Below are positions 1-9,913 of a stretch of 64,000 bases of DNA, in pieces (the stretch's first letter is position 1; each line of letters begins with the position of its first letter). The notes under the pieces were generated by a model. The model saw only the letters and a program-made list of their open reading frames with translations, ran no database searches and was not told the origin of the DNA. The DNA comes from Dactylonectria macrodidyma (taxonomy: Eukaryota > Ascomycota > Sordariomycetes > Hypocreales > Nectriaceae): assembly GCA_020744425.1 (NCBI GenBank), contig JAGMUV010000031.1, forward strand, positions 124,001-188,000. The letters are read 5' to 3'. Position numbers and translations under genes: made by a program.

Positions 1-2733
1 AATGCTGTTATGTGCCTCAATAGGCACTTCCTTGACGCTGATTCCTGCAGCTCTTGCTGCCGCCTTGAATTCTGCGGCGTGGAAGTTGGTGCCGGCGTCG
101 CAAACGATCCAGTCAGGGGGTCCTTGGTAAACATCTATCCAGCATAGGCGCAGTGCGTCCCACGTGTCTTGTGCTGATAGACTGCGGAGGAAACGGGCTG
201 CCGTAAAGGATGTAGCTGTATCCACGACATGTAACACTTTGCCGTCGTCTAGGGTGACGACGTCAACCACAATCTCGTAGTTGAACTCGTAGTCGTCGCG
301 CAATGTGAATTTGAAGCGGTTAGGCGGTGTCCCGTGTAGCTGACATTGGCTGCAGATGTCCGTGAGGGCTCTAATAGCGTTGATTTCCACGTCGTGGCCT
401 GCTTTATATAGCAGGTCATATAGGCGTTGCACGGATGGATGGCCACATCGGCGGTGTACTCGACGTAGCTCGGCCTCTGTCAGGTGGTTGAACGCCAGTG
501 GTATCTCTGGCTGTAATAGCATCCATGGGTGGCCCCATTTGCGGATGACTGGTACAGTAAGTGCCCCTTTTCGAAGGACATTGGCTAGGTTATCAAATGT
601 GATGCCCATGCGGTCCATGTCTGCTAAGCAGAGCAGAAACGGCGTATCTGCTGGCACCACGTGAAACACCATCTGACCAAGCGGTGTAGGCACGTCGATC
701 GTGCCTGTGGAGTAGGTAGGGGGCCCGGCTCCGAAGGTGATCTTGGAGCCTGCTGCTGTCTGGTTCAATGCTAGGCTTGGGAGCTGTTTTTGCAGCGCTA
801 TGAACTGCTGGTTGCCAGCAGTAGAAAGACCGGAAGCTCCTGTGTCTGGCAATATCCCCTGAAAAATGTCTCTGTACCGGGCCTGCAGTGTAAATGCATA
901 TGCGGATTCCGTCGTATATGTGGGAGCAGTCGGGAGACGGCCTGTGAAGGCGTGGTACATTGCCTGATTAGCTAGTTGGTTAGCGAGGGCGGGGCCATCA
1001 ATCGTCGTTGTCGATGTGAAGTAGCTGGTGAAGAACTGTTGGGAGTCTTCCCACGCAGCATCCTCTTCGCTGCTAGGCTCGTTGTTCCTGCTGTCTGCGA
1101 GTTCCTGGAAGTACTGCTGTACGAGATCAGGGCTGCCGCTGCGTGACAGCGTTACAGTTGGTTCAGGGCCTTCGTGCCACGTTAAAAACGCCTTGTAGGA
1201 GGATTGCGAAGTGCTGGTGGCTGCCCTGTTGGTCCTGAATTTCCGGTAGGCCTGTGTTCGTTCGTCTGCTGTATGCCTTGTGGACCAGCAGTCGGGCTTG
1301 TTGCAGACGTAACACTTCTTGCTCTGGGAGCTGGGATTAGAGCCGCGGTTGCCGTACTTCGTATCTCTCCCTTGGCCACGGAACGTTCGGTCCGTCCAGT
1401 ACTGTACTGGGTTGCTGGTGGGTTCTTGAGGGAGCGTTGCAGCGGTATGGAAATGCTGCGTTGACGCTGCTAGCTTAATAGAACCGCGGACCTGTTGGAT
1501 AACGCCCTCGCAATCTACTGCAGGTCGGTATAGCGCGTTGGCGCACTCGGGTTGGCCGTAGCAGGCGTTGATGATTTGCTCCTTGAGAGCAATTCTGCTG
1601 CCACTGACCGTAGGTAGTGCGCTGTGGAGTAATGTTATCCTTTCCAGTAGTAACTCGAAGACTTCGCTCTTTGACTTTGCTGGGTGCTCGGTTATCATCT
1701 TCGCAAGTGTAATAGACCGCCACTCTGACAGGTACGTCTGCTGCATCTCTTCGGGCTCGAAGTGCTGTAACGTCTGTTGTACCATGTGTGTGAACTGCAT
1801 TACTGGGCGGGTCCGGGCGAGGTTCGAGAAGTAAAAGCGTAATGCCCGTCCCTTCAGCATCAGGGAGAATACATGTGAAAATTGCGTCTGCGGAATTGAA
1901 ACTTTACCGCAGAAGTCCCGGAAAATCAGCAGCTTGTTCTCTAACACGTCATATATGTCGCCACCGTATTTGTTGTCGTCGGTGTACATCTTAGAGAGGT
2001 CTGTCACCTGCCGTGAGGTAGGGACATCTGGCTCCGTGGGTGTGTCAGTTGCTGTTAACGGTGCTGTATGTCGTGGGGTGTCATACTGCAGCTGCTGCTG
2101 CTGCTGGTGATGTATAGCTGGGGCTGGAGGTGGAGTGGTATTCTCGGGGCTTGGCAACTGCAGTTGCAGTGGCCGTACTGGGGCTGTGACTGCTGCCTTC
2201 GCAAGGACTGCTGGGTCCTCCTTGAGGTGTTCCCTGAATCTGGGGATCTTGTCGAGGTTGTTGAGGAACCTGGGGTATTTGCTAGCAGTTTGTTCGATCT
2301 CTAGGTCTGTCCATACGTGGTACTGCTGTAAAGCGGTTGCCACGTTGATGGCGTGGGCCTGGCGGTTGGTGCCCATCCATATACCTTGTTCTAGCATGAA
2401 CGACCTTAGTATCTTGCAGGCTTTCTTGTTGACCCGGAAGTGCTGTTCTTCAAACTCTTCGAAGTCATCATAGGCTCGGGCCCATAGGTAACGGCCGTAC
2501 AAGCCCTGGCGCTTATAGGCTGTTACATTGAAGAGAATGAAGGAGCCGATGTGCTGTTCCGAAGGTGGGTTACTTTCATCGTCCAGATCTAGCAGGTTGA
2601 GTTTGCCCCAAAGTGCTGGATCAATGAAGTCCTGGTATTCCTCGGGAATAGGCGTTCCCCTTGACGTCCCCTTGAGGGTATCGCCACTGCTGTTGTCGCT
2701 GCTCTGGGAGCTGTCTGGCGTCTCTGATGTCAT
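1..2733 (-). CDS. Copia gag-pol polyprotein (N-terminal 911 codons, partial)
   Basis: The frame starts at an ATG at 2731-2733 and stays open to the window edge. The first ~400 residues are a Gag-like helical region with a Gln-rich patch. A CCHC-type knuckle follows near residue 475 (CYVC..., then CWSTRHT). The protease active site DTGAS lies near residue 630. A GAG-pre-integrase zinc finger comes next (VHRRCGHPS, later CSQCQLHG). The integrase core starts at VDVV, has its second Asp in CDAGTNF and its Glu in VPIEAHN, close to the edge. This gives copies of the element their structural proteins and the enzymes for cDNA insertion. The C-terminal RT/RNase H is off-window. No frame damage is seen. 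Confidence 0.85.
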   Translation of the reverse strand, partial: MTSETPDSSQSSDNSSGDTLKGTSRGTPIPEEYQDFIDPALWGKLNLLDLDDESNPPSEQHIGSFILFNVTAYKRQGLYGRYLWARAYDDFEEFEEQHFRVNKKACKILRSFMLEQGIWMGTNRQAHAINVATALQQYHVWTDLEIEQTASKYPRFLNNLDKIPRFREHLKEDPAVLAKAAVTAPVRPLQLQLPSPENTTPPPAPAIHHQQQQQLQYDTPRHTAPLTATDTPTEPDVPTSRQVTDLSKMYTDDNKYGGDIYDVLENKLLIFRDFCGKVSIPQTQFSHVFSLMLKGRALRFYFSNLARTRPVMQFTHMVQQTLQHFEPEEMQQTYLSEWRSITLAKMITEHPAKSKSEVFELLLERITLLHSALPTVSGSRIALKEQIINACYGQPECANALYRPAVDCEGVIQQVRGSIKLAASTQHFHTAATLPQEPTSNPVQYWTDRTFRGQGRDTKYGNRGSNPSSQSKKCYVCNKPDCWSTRHTADERTQAYRKFRTNRAATSTSQSSYKAFLTWHEGPEPTVTLSRSGSPDLVQQYFQELADSRNNEPSSEEDAAWEDSQQFFTSYFTSTTTIDGPALANQLANQAMYHAFTGRLPTAPTYTTESAYAFTLQARYRDIFQGILPDTGASGLSTAGNQQFIALQKQLPSLALNQTAAGSKITFGAGPPTYSTGTIDVPTPLGQMVFHVVPADTPFLLCLADMDRMGITFDNLANVLRKGALTVPVIRKWGHPWMLLQPEIPLAFNHLTEAELRRVHRRCGHPSVQRLYDLLYKAGHDVEINAIRALTDICSQCQLHGTPPNRFKFTLRDDYEFNYEIVVDVVTLDDGKVLHVVDTATSFTAARFLRSLSAQDTWDALRLCWIDVYQGPPDWIVCDAGTNFHAAEFKAAARAAGISVKEVPIEAHNSI

Positions 2734-2975
2734 CTTAGGTATTGCTTGCTAGCGTACCTTATGAAACCTTATGAAACTGATGATGTGATGGTGTGGCTGG
2801 CTAGCCCTGATCGGGCTAATGCTGCCCCTTATTGCTTTGTTGTCAGGGTCTCCGGGATTCCCACGTCCTTGGGTGACGATGGTACTCCGTAGTCTTGTCG
2901 ATTGTGATCGGGTGGCTGCTGTTGCTGTGGTTATATAACCGTTGAAGCAGCTGTTGTCGTGCGTGATGGACGCGC

Positions 2976-3047
2976 CTAGCTGGGCCTTGGAAGGGGAGCT
3001 AGGATGAGGGTGCCGGTGATCTAGCTGGGCCAGTGACGGGGAGCTAG
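2976..3047. repeat. Two 27-bp repeats in the Copia leader
   Basis: Two imperfect direct copies (2976-3002 and 3021-3047) each start CTAGCTGGGC and end GGGGAGCTAG. Each can fold as a hairpin through its CTAGCT/AGCTAG arms. They sit between the LTR and the gag start, where packaging or translation signals often lie; that role is inference. Confidence 0.6.
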
Positions 3048-3206
3048 ATGAACCGGTTTCCTGGTAGCACAGTAGCTACGATAGTGAGGGGCTGTTGGCG
3101 CGTAATGGGCCGAAGCCAGCTATATCGTAACTGCTGTCTCTTCTGATGAACCTTGCTGATCTGCGGTATTCTGAGTGGTGGACCTGGTAGGTTAACCACT
3201 GATCAG

Positions 3207-3467
3207 TGTTGGATAACTCAGGTATCCTGCTGTTATAGCAATTGCTCTTTCGGGCGGGTGAGACGTCAAAACCGTGATGGTTAACTTGGTGTTTTACTTG
3301 ATGTCTTAAGAACAGAATCTAGGCTAGGTAATAGGGCCACGAAGTGGCCCTATATCTAGCAGGGAGGCACCTGCACGTGCCCTTACAGCTGTTACTAGCT
3401 GTGGTCTACACACGTGGGTGCCTACGATCCTGGCGCTAGCCCTGGCGGTGTTAGTGATATTCCAACA
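3207..3467 (-). repeat. Candidate Copia 5' LTR
   Basis: This 261-bp block begins TGTTGGA at 3207 and ends TCCAACA at 3467, a perfect 7-bp TG...CA inverted terminus as expected for an LTR. It lies at the right distance upstream of the gag start. The partner LTR is outside the window, so the boundary is inferred from the inverted ends only. Confidence 0.6.
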
Positions 3468-3728
3468 CCTTTTGTCATCCTTTTTGTTTTAGATGTTAAT
3501 GAAAATATTTAAATAAATGTATAGAAATTAAAGTAGAGGAAAGCTTTTATCCCTGGCGTCTAGTGACTCTTCAGTAATATGTAACTTGCAATAGGTGTTG
3601 CCGACATTTGCAAGCAAACCCTCAATGTCAGCTCCAAATCCCTGCTTAGCCGATCATTCCAACCGCGTCGCTTGGTTTTTTAATGCACGGGGCACCTTTT
3701 CTTGTGAATGACGCATCGCGGAATGTAG

Positions 3729-3900
3729 ATATCACAGCACTGCTATCAGTTCAATTCAAGTAACACAAAAGCAAAAAAAGCGGCTATCTGATTGGAGAAC
3801 TTGAATTGGTTACCCAATTCAATTCAAGTTATCCAATTAAAATACAGGGTTTTTTGCTTTTTATTACTTGAATTGAATTGATAGCAGCGCTGAGATGTCA
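3729..3900. mobile_element. MITE-like inverted-repeat element (~170 bp)
   Basis: The two ~50-bp arms (about 3729-3778 and 3850-3900) are near-complementary. The left reads CAGCACTGCTATCAG then TTCAATTCAAGTAA, and the reverse of the right reads CAGCGCTGCTATCAA then the same 14-mer. The centre is AT-rich and contains further TTGAATTGG/AATTCAAG inverted pieces. There is no coding capacity. The exact ends and the target duplication are not resolved. Confidence 0.65.
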
Positions 3901-4344
3901 ATAGGATTGCCGCGGCCCGTTCGGGTGATAATGATGTTTCGTCAATATCTCTAGACATCCAAACTGTCAAATATTAGGGTGGAAAAATTGTGTATTGTCT
4001 CTTCTGTGCCCCTATGTCTTGAGGTTTCAGGGCAAGCTTTATATACCCTTTCTCTTCTGTATAGAATCAGCTAGAAGCTGATTGCTAAGCCTCGTGGCAA
4101 TAGGTGGCAATAGGTGGCAACTTTCGCCTCTGACATATCTGACACAAACCGACTGATAAACTGGCATACAAGAGCCCTCGCCAGCAGGGTTCCCCGCCAA
4201 TACCTCGAGCCTCAGAATGGTTAACGAGTTGGTATAGCTGGTTCGTCGCCGGAAAGTGCTTCTGGCAGGTGGCTTAGGATTTCAGAGTAAATGCCATACG
4301 GTAGTACGTGGCTGTGCCAGGTGCTGGAGACGCGGCAGCATGGT

Positions 4345-4470
4345 CGCCTCGGATTTCCCGGTGTAAACATCACATGCAACCACAATGGCCACTCTATCGG
4401 ATGATCCGAGAGACGCGGCTGTTCGGATACCACCGACCCCAGATTACGGGAGGGGCATATTCATGCCTTG
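4345..4470. promoter_or_regulatory. Copy 1 of a dispersed ~120-bp module with a CGG-N5-CCG site
   Basis: The block resembles 27966-28095 in order and spacing: CCTCGG-TTT-CCGGT, ATGCAAC, ATCGGATG-CCGAGAGA, GTTCGG, CCGACCCCAGATTAC. Most differences are C/T or G/A. It contains CGG-ATGAT-CCG at 4398-4408, the inverted-triplet spacing typical of Zn2Cys6 dimer sites. No gene starts directly downstream here, so this may be a relic promoter or a short repeat. Confidence 0.45.
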
Positions 4471-5450
4471 TCGTTCTCTGTGCGGGTTCAAGAGTGCCGT
4501 TCCTTCTCGTTCGTTTCCGCTGTGACCATTCACGCTTCCTGTCGCGCATTCGGCGCGTCTTGGTGTCCTTACAACAGAGCAGCCCAGAAGCACCCCAAGG
4601 GTGTCCTCTTCCACGGCCCATATGTTCATCGTTTGTAGGCTCGATTTCGCGGTCGCGTCTCGGGTGGTTTTTAAAGTGTTCCCTTGTTGCTTGTTGGGGT
4701 AGGGTTCGTGAGCCCTATCGCGCAACCACCGCCCAAACCAGCGGACAAGTGCTGGTTGGTGATGACTCTTCTTAGCTCTGCGAATGCCCCGGAGGCAAAA
4801 GGCATTCCCAGGTTCCCAGCCGGCACCACGAGGAGGTGAGAGTCGTCGCCGGCCAGTGGCAGACTAGCTCCGGCGAACGTGAAGGCAGAAGCCGAACGTG
4901 GAGGCTCGGCAACGGCTTAGTCATTCGGTGGAGACGGCCTTCCGTAGATGACCGGGTTGACCGTTGTCCGAGATCCGTCGTCCGTCATCACCCGGTCGGC
5001 CCCGTATGAGGCCGAAATCTCCGGACCGCCCCAAAGCACTAAGAACCAAGACGCTACCAATGAGCCACCATATCAAACCCTGGATAGCCACCAGTAGCTG
5101 TACAGTTAATGGAGGAGCTATTCTCCAATGGATATAAGAGTGCACGCGCATTTGCGGAGTGCACATTCTCCTTTGCTAGACCCAGGGGCGGAAAATGGAC
5201 AGAATTGGACCTCCACTAAAATGATGATTTCGGGGAACCGGTCTCATTGTACAGATTTACTTGGGCCTGAGCGCCTTCCAGATCGCCCAGATAGATCTGG
5301 ATTGGTTCAAAGCACCGGCTTTCACAGAAAGTCGGCGCTAAGCCGTTCCATCAGTCCTGCTCGTGCTTTTCATCCCCACTCCAACTCTTCACTTTCCTCA
5401 ATCTCCCTCCTTAGAAAACTCGCTACGAAAAGAGCCAGTGTGCTTTGAAG

Positions 5451-8407
5451 ATGACAGCCGAAAACTCACCGCAAATCGCGGGGTCTTCAAAGACTCCTTC
5501 GGTGAACGATGACGAGCGAAGTGAGGAACAGACATCCACGGCGGCAGCCGAGGCTACCGAGGCTGCCGAAGGAACCATTCGCAAAAGGAGCCACCACGAA
5601 AGGAGTGAAGACAAGCCTGGAAACCCCGCAGCATCACAGCGGGCTGTGAAGAAGATGAAGAGAGCCAAGTATATCTCTCGAGCATGGTACGAAGCCCCAC
5701 ACCAGTGGCGCCAGCTCCTTACAGGGTGCTAATCTTTTGTCCTCATTAGTACATTGTGTCAGCAACGAAAGATAAAAGTGAGTTTGAAAGACGGGGGACG
5801 CCTTCAATTCGCCACTGACGGTTCGCAGTGTGAAGGTGGGGAGCCATGCGCTCAGTGTGTCGCAAAAAACCGCCCTTGTGTATCGATCCCGAGAGCTACC
5901 AAGTTTGGGGATGATGAACGAGCCCAACCCTTTAGTTCGAGCGGTCAGGGATCTGGTATGAACTCGAGTACCAGGTAAAATAGTCTTGCTCATCTCACAG
6001 GCCAATATTGGATGCTAACACAATTGAAACACAAAGCAACATCTCCAGCCTTGAGGTGCTAACCCGCCTAGCTGAAGTCGAGCGCCAACTAAGGACAATG
6101 CCACAAGCCAACCAAGACTTCATCGTAGGCAAAAATCAAGGCCACCCAGTTACGGTTGAAGATCAGTCGACTCCCATCGCAATGGAGCTCCAGGATGTAT
6201 TGGAATGCGGCGGCCAGACATTTGCTGGCGAGATTTCCATGGGAACCAACTTCAAGCATATCGACGAGGGCGTAGACTCTGCAAGTGGCACCAACGTCAA
6301 CCTCGACTCGAACTTTTCTTCCACAACTCCTCCGCAATCCACGAATGCTCCAGGAGGTAGGACGACGCGCAAAGTACGCGCTTGGTTGGAGACTGTCCTA
6401 GATCAGTACGGCGTTGTTGCTGATGAAGCCGAATGGAGGCACCACCTGCAAATTTTCTTCGACGACATCCACATCCTATACCCTATACTCCATCCTCCAA
6501 CAATTTGGGAGACGTTTAACGAAGTATGGGAATACTCGGTATTATGGTCACTTGCAAGCGCGGCAGAACGAGAATATAAGCAAATGTCTGTGGCACTCTT
6601 ATGTTTCTGTCTCGCTTTGGGGCGCTGCAGTGCGTCTAGGAGAATGACGGATGCGAATGGAGTCCATTCAGCTGGCTGGTCTTTCTATAGAGTTGGCATC
6701 AGCCTCTTGCAGGACACGATCAAGATGAGCAACACGACCTACAAGTCGCTATTGACTTTGCAAGTCCTAGTTATGAGGGTTAGTGCATTGTTATGACTTT
6801 GTCACCATGTATCATGTAAGGGAGAGAAGCTGACATTCTTAGGTGTTGTACCTGTTCCGGCTTGACTCCACCGAGCGTGCGGCACGGCTCCTCGCTCTCA
6901 GCATCTCCAACGCCCATATTATCGGCTTGCATCGACAGAGCACCTACGATAAAATGCCGGTGTTCCAAAGTCAAATGTTCTGTCGGACATGGTGGGCCAT
7001 CTACGTGATGGACCGCCGTCTTGCCATCGAATCGGGTCGGCCTTACGTCATCCAAGACAACAACACTGATACTGGGTTTCCCTTGCAGCTTGGAAATGAA
7101 TGGATGAGCCGGTACCAGTCGCACCCCGGGACGACTTCAGGGCTAAGTGAAGAGATTTCGTTGGAGATATCAACAACCTCGATCACTCCGCTGTCATACT
7201 TCATAGCAATCGTGCGACTCTCTCGAGTCGTGGGAAAGGTATGGGAGGTCTTATACAGTGTCAAAGTGTCGGTCCAGACTTCCACCGTCATGATCGAATA
7301 CGCAGACACAGCCTTATGCAACTTGCTAGAGGCTTTACCAGACTCGCTCTCATATAACCCCGATCTGCCACCTGACGCCCAATTCAGGACCAGACCCACG
7401 TGGCAAGTCAAGCAAACGATGCTGCTGTTCATCGTAAGCAACCCAGCGCGAATTGGGGGTCGCTCTGGTGCTAACAAGCTGTTTAGCGCACAACATTTCT
7501 GCGGGTAATAATACGACGGCCCTTTTATTCGAGCGCAAAACCGTCTGGGTGTTCAGAAGATGATGAGCTTGAGTCATTAACGATATGTGCGAGCCTAGCT
7601 GCCAGGATTCTAGCCGCACACGAGATCATCCAACACAAGGGCGTCAAGAATACCTTCCCCTTCAGCCACTGTCTTACTAGCACCACTATGGTCATGATTG
7701 CGATCATCATGAGAGACCCAAGCCTCAAGAAAAGATACTGGAGCGTACCGTTGGCAGCAACTCGCTCCTTAAATTTGTACTGCCACAGCAACTGGGTCTC
7801 GGGCAAAATGATTCGACATGTCTCTAGGCTCGCTTCTCTCGCCCAGAGGCTTCTTGTGGAGACTGTGTCTGCCAATAGATGTCAGAAAAATGCCCAAGAC
7901 CTTGAGCAAGAGGCCCGATTGGACCACAGGCAGCAGGTTACATCCCAGTCAGATACCATTGAAATTGCTCAATCCACGGGGGGGACAAGTGGGCACGCTG
8001 ATGCGCCTCGAAATTTCCGCGGGACCGGTCGGCGAGACAGCATGTTTTCTCGGGGCAGTGACTGCAATACGTTGCCTCCCGGAGGGGCAAAGGAGAAGCC
8101 TAACATAGACGGTTCCACGTGGTGGGCGGAACGGCCTGATGCACCATGCGCCGAGATTCCCGACTGGGCCATGCCAGACTTCAACTTGGAGGCTGTCATT
8201 ACCGAGGAAGGCATGGGCTCTAATATGTTTCAAGTGGGAACGCCCGAGGATGGAAGATTGGGAATGCGTACTGGCGCGATGATTACTGGTCTAGACGTGG
8301 ATGGAGCAGATTCCGGGACCGTGGCTCCAAACAGGCTTTTTGGCCTCGACCTCGATGTAGAACAATCTATAATGAGCCTTTGTAACTGGATAGGCCCTAG
8401 CTTGTAG
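5451..8407 (+). CDS. Zn2Cys6 fungal transcription factor (883 aa)
   Basis: Six exons fit exactly: 5451-5686, 5750-5777, 5829-5974, 6049-6778, 6843-7433, 7487-8407, totalling 2652 nt. Two introns interrupt the zinc cluster itself. Once spliced the cluster is complete: Cys79, 82, 89, 95, 98 and 105, spacing C-X2-C-X6-C-X5-C-X2-C-X6-C, with the basic QQRKIK stretch. A short leucine-rich dimerisation helix (LEVLTRLAEVERQL) follows, and then a fungal-specific transcription factor domain over exons 4-6. The N-terminal ~75 residues are acidic and Ala/Glu/Ser-rich. All introns have GT-AG ends and CTAAT, CTGAC or CTAAC branch points. The start is the ATG at 5451. It would act in the nucleus on CGG-containing promoters; pathway-specific control of the neighbouring enzymes is inference. 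Confidence 0.88.
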
Positions 8408-8561
8408 GACTTAGGCAGTCGATGGATTACAGATCAGCCTTGTGTACGACAGCACCTGTTGAGAAGCAACATTCCATTACATGCTACCGGTACAATGAGG
8501 CTGGGAAGCAGTGAAGTAAATAGTGTGGCCGTAAATAAGACGACATCATATTCAATATCGT

Positions 8562-8601
8562 ATTGCCTGCACGGTATTTTTATACCGTGCAGTGCAAGCA
8601 A
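8562..8601. promoter_or_regulatory. Perfect hairpin in the esterase promoter
   Basis: An 11-bp perfect inverted repeat (CTGCACGGTAT, 8567-8577, and its complement 8582-8592) around a TTTT loop is extended by an outer ATTGC/GCAAT pair. It lies 151 bp before the hydrolase ATG, in the 344-bp gap after the regulator gene. It could be a dimeric protein-binding site or part of the upstream gene's 3' end; the sequence alone cannot decide. Confidence 0.5.
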
Positions 8602-8751
8602 TACCGGAAACCGTGGAACACAGTGCAAGCTCGTTAAAATATCGTATAAATATGGCATGACAAAGACGGAATTGTGACAGCGTCTCGTCTCAACCATACT
8701 CAGTCTACATCTCAAACTACACGGATTACACGAAAAGACTCGCAGTACACC

Positions 8752-9829
8752 ATGGCCGACCTCGACTCATTCCGCGGCGTGTACAAGGTCGTCGACGAGC
8801 AAGAAATTGACGCCGACATCTATCTTCCCCAGAATGAGAAGCACGGAAGTAGTGCCAAATACCCTGTCAGTATGTACATCATTTGCGAAAGTAGCCCGAA
8901 TTCAATTGACAGGTTACCTAGTCATTAATATCCATGGCGGTGCTTTCATGCTGGGGTATTCCAAAATGGTCAACATGGACCAGATTGAGGACTGTCTGAG
9001 CCGGAAATGGATCGTCGTTGTACCAAATCATCGCCTATGTCCTCAGGTCAATCTCCTCGAGGGGCCTATACAAGATTGTCGCGATCTTCTTGCTTGGATT
9101 TATGACGGTGGCTTGCAAGCTTCCATCGGCTCTCAGACAGACATTTCGTATGCGCTTGACCTGGATCACGTATTCGCGTTTGGAACATCATCCGGTGGCA
9201 CGCTAGCATTGAGTCTGGTGAGTACACTCCCATTTTCTCTTGGAATTTTAAGGATAACTGAAGTTGACCGGACTATGCAGGGTTTTGGCGTTCCTCGTCC
9301 AGTGGCTGGCATTTTCGACATGTACGGGCCGTGCAGCTTCTCGGATCCCTTCTGGAAATCAACATTGACGGAAGTGAAGTCCAAGCTGCCCACTGACTTA
9401 TCCCATGACTTCCTTAGCAAGGTCTTTAGTGAAGATCCTGTACCCATCAAGGGAGGCGTATCACTTGAAGGTCAACAAGTGGGAGGACCCAACTTTGATG
9501 ATCCCCGCGAAGCGTATGCTTTGACGCAAGTTGCGAACGGAAAAGTCATGGATGTGATTTTCCCGTCTGGGGATTGGGACACGGTTGATCCGATCAGAAA
9601 TATCTCCAGCTCCTTCCCGCCTACATTTATTGTTCATGGCGATGAGGATCGAATGGTGCCTCAATATCTTAGCAAGGGATTGCTCGAGAAGTTGACTGAC
9701 AATGGGGTCAAGTGTGGATTTAGGGGCATCCCTGATGAGGGGCACACATTTGCAGCAAAGATGAAAGTTGGTTCTCAGACGTGGAACCTGCAGCGGGAGG
9801 GATTCGACTTTTTAGAGAGTTTGATTTAG
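8752..9829 (+). CDS. Alpha/beta hydrolase, esterase/lipase type (323 aa)
   Basis: Exons 8752-8869, 8913-9217 and 9281-9829 sum to 972 nt. The first intron is only 43 bp (GTATGT...CAG). The second is 63 bp, in frame and free of stops, so its retention would merely add 21 residues. Motifs of the HSL-like alpha/beta hydrolase-3 group are present: HGGAF oxyanion hole, nucleophile elbow GTSSGG, acid in HGDEDRMVP and histidine in DEGHTF. There is no signal peptide, so the enzyme is probably intracellular. It would cleave carboxylic esters of small molecules. It sits between two regulator genes, next to transporter and oxidoreductase genes, so a role in a specialised pathway is plausible but unproven. 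Confidence 0.85.
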
Positions 9830-9913
9830 TTGTATCCAATGGCAATTTGCCATGTTCATGGCTGTTAGATATCTAACAATTGGAACTCTTCGCTCCTCTG
9901 AGACACGCTTAGC

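Larger units (their letters stand above)
1..3467 (-). mobile_element. Ty1/Copia LTR retrotransposon, 5' part
   Basis: Reading the minus strand, the element starts at 3467 with a 261-bp LTR, then a leader of about 470 bp, then a gag-pol frame that leaves the window still open at base 1. The order protease, then integrase, with reverse transcriptase necessarily further on, is the Ty1/Copia arrangement and excludes Ty3/gypsy. The RT, RNase H and 3' LTR lie outside the window, so autonomy and target-site duplication cannot be judged. No stop or frameshift occurs in the 911 visible codons, which argues for a fairly young copy. Confidence 0.85.
3468..5450. other. Gene-poor stretch upstream of the first regulator
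   Basis: No convincing gene is seen. It holds an inverted-repeat element (3729-3900), a 10-bp tandem repeat GTGGCAATAG (2.8 copies, 4094-4121), a module shared with 28 kb (about 4345-4470), and presumably the promoter of the Zn2Cys6 gene in its last few hundred bases. The open frames here are short, overlap each other on both strands and show no recognisable domain. Confidence 0.6.

Noticed and set aside
4221..4775. Several overlapping open frames on both strands, up to 155 codons
   Set aside because: No domain, no splice structure and mutually overlapping; the region contains the shared 120-bp module and reads as non-coding.
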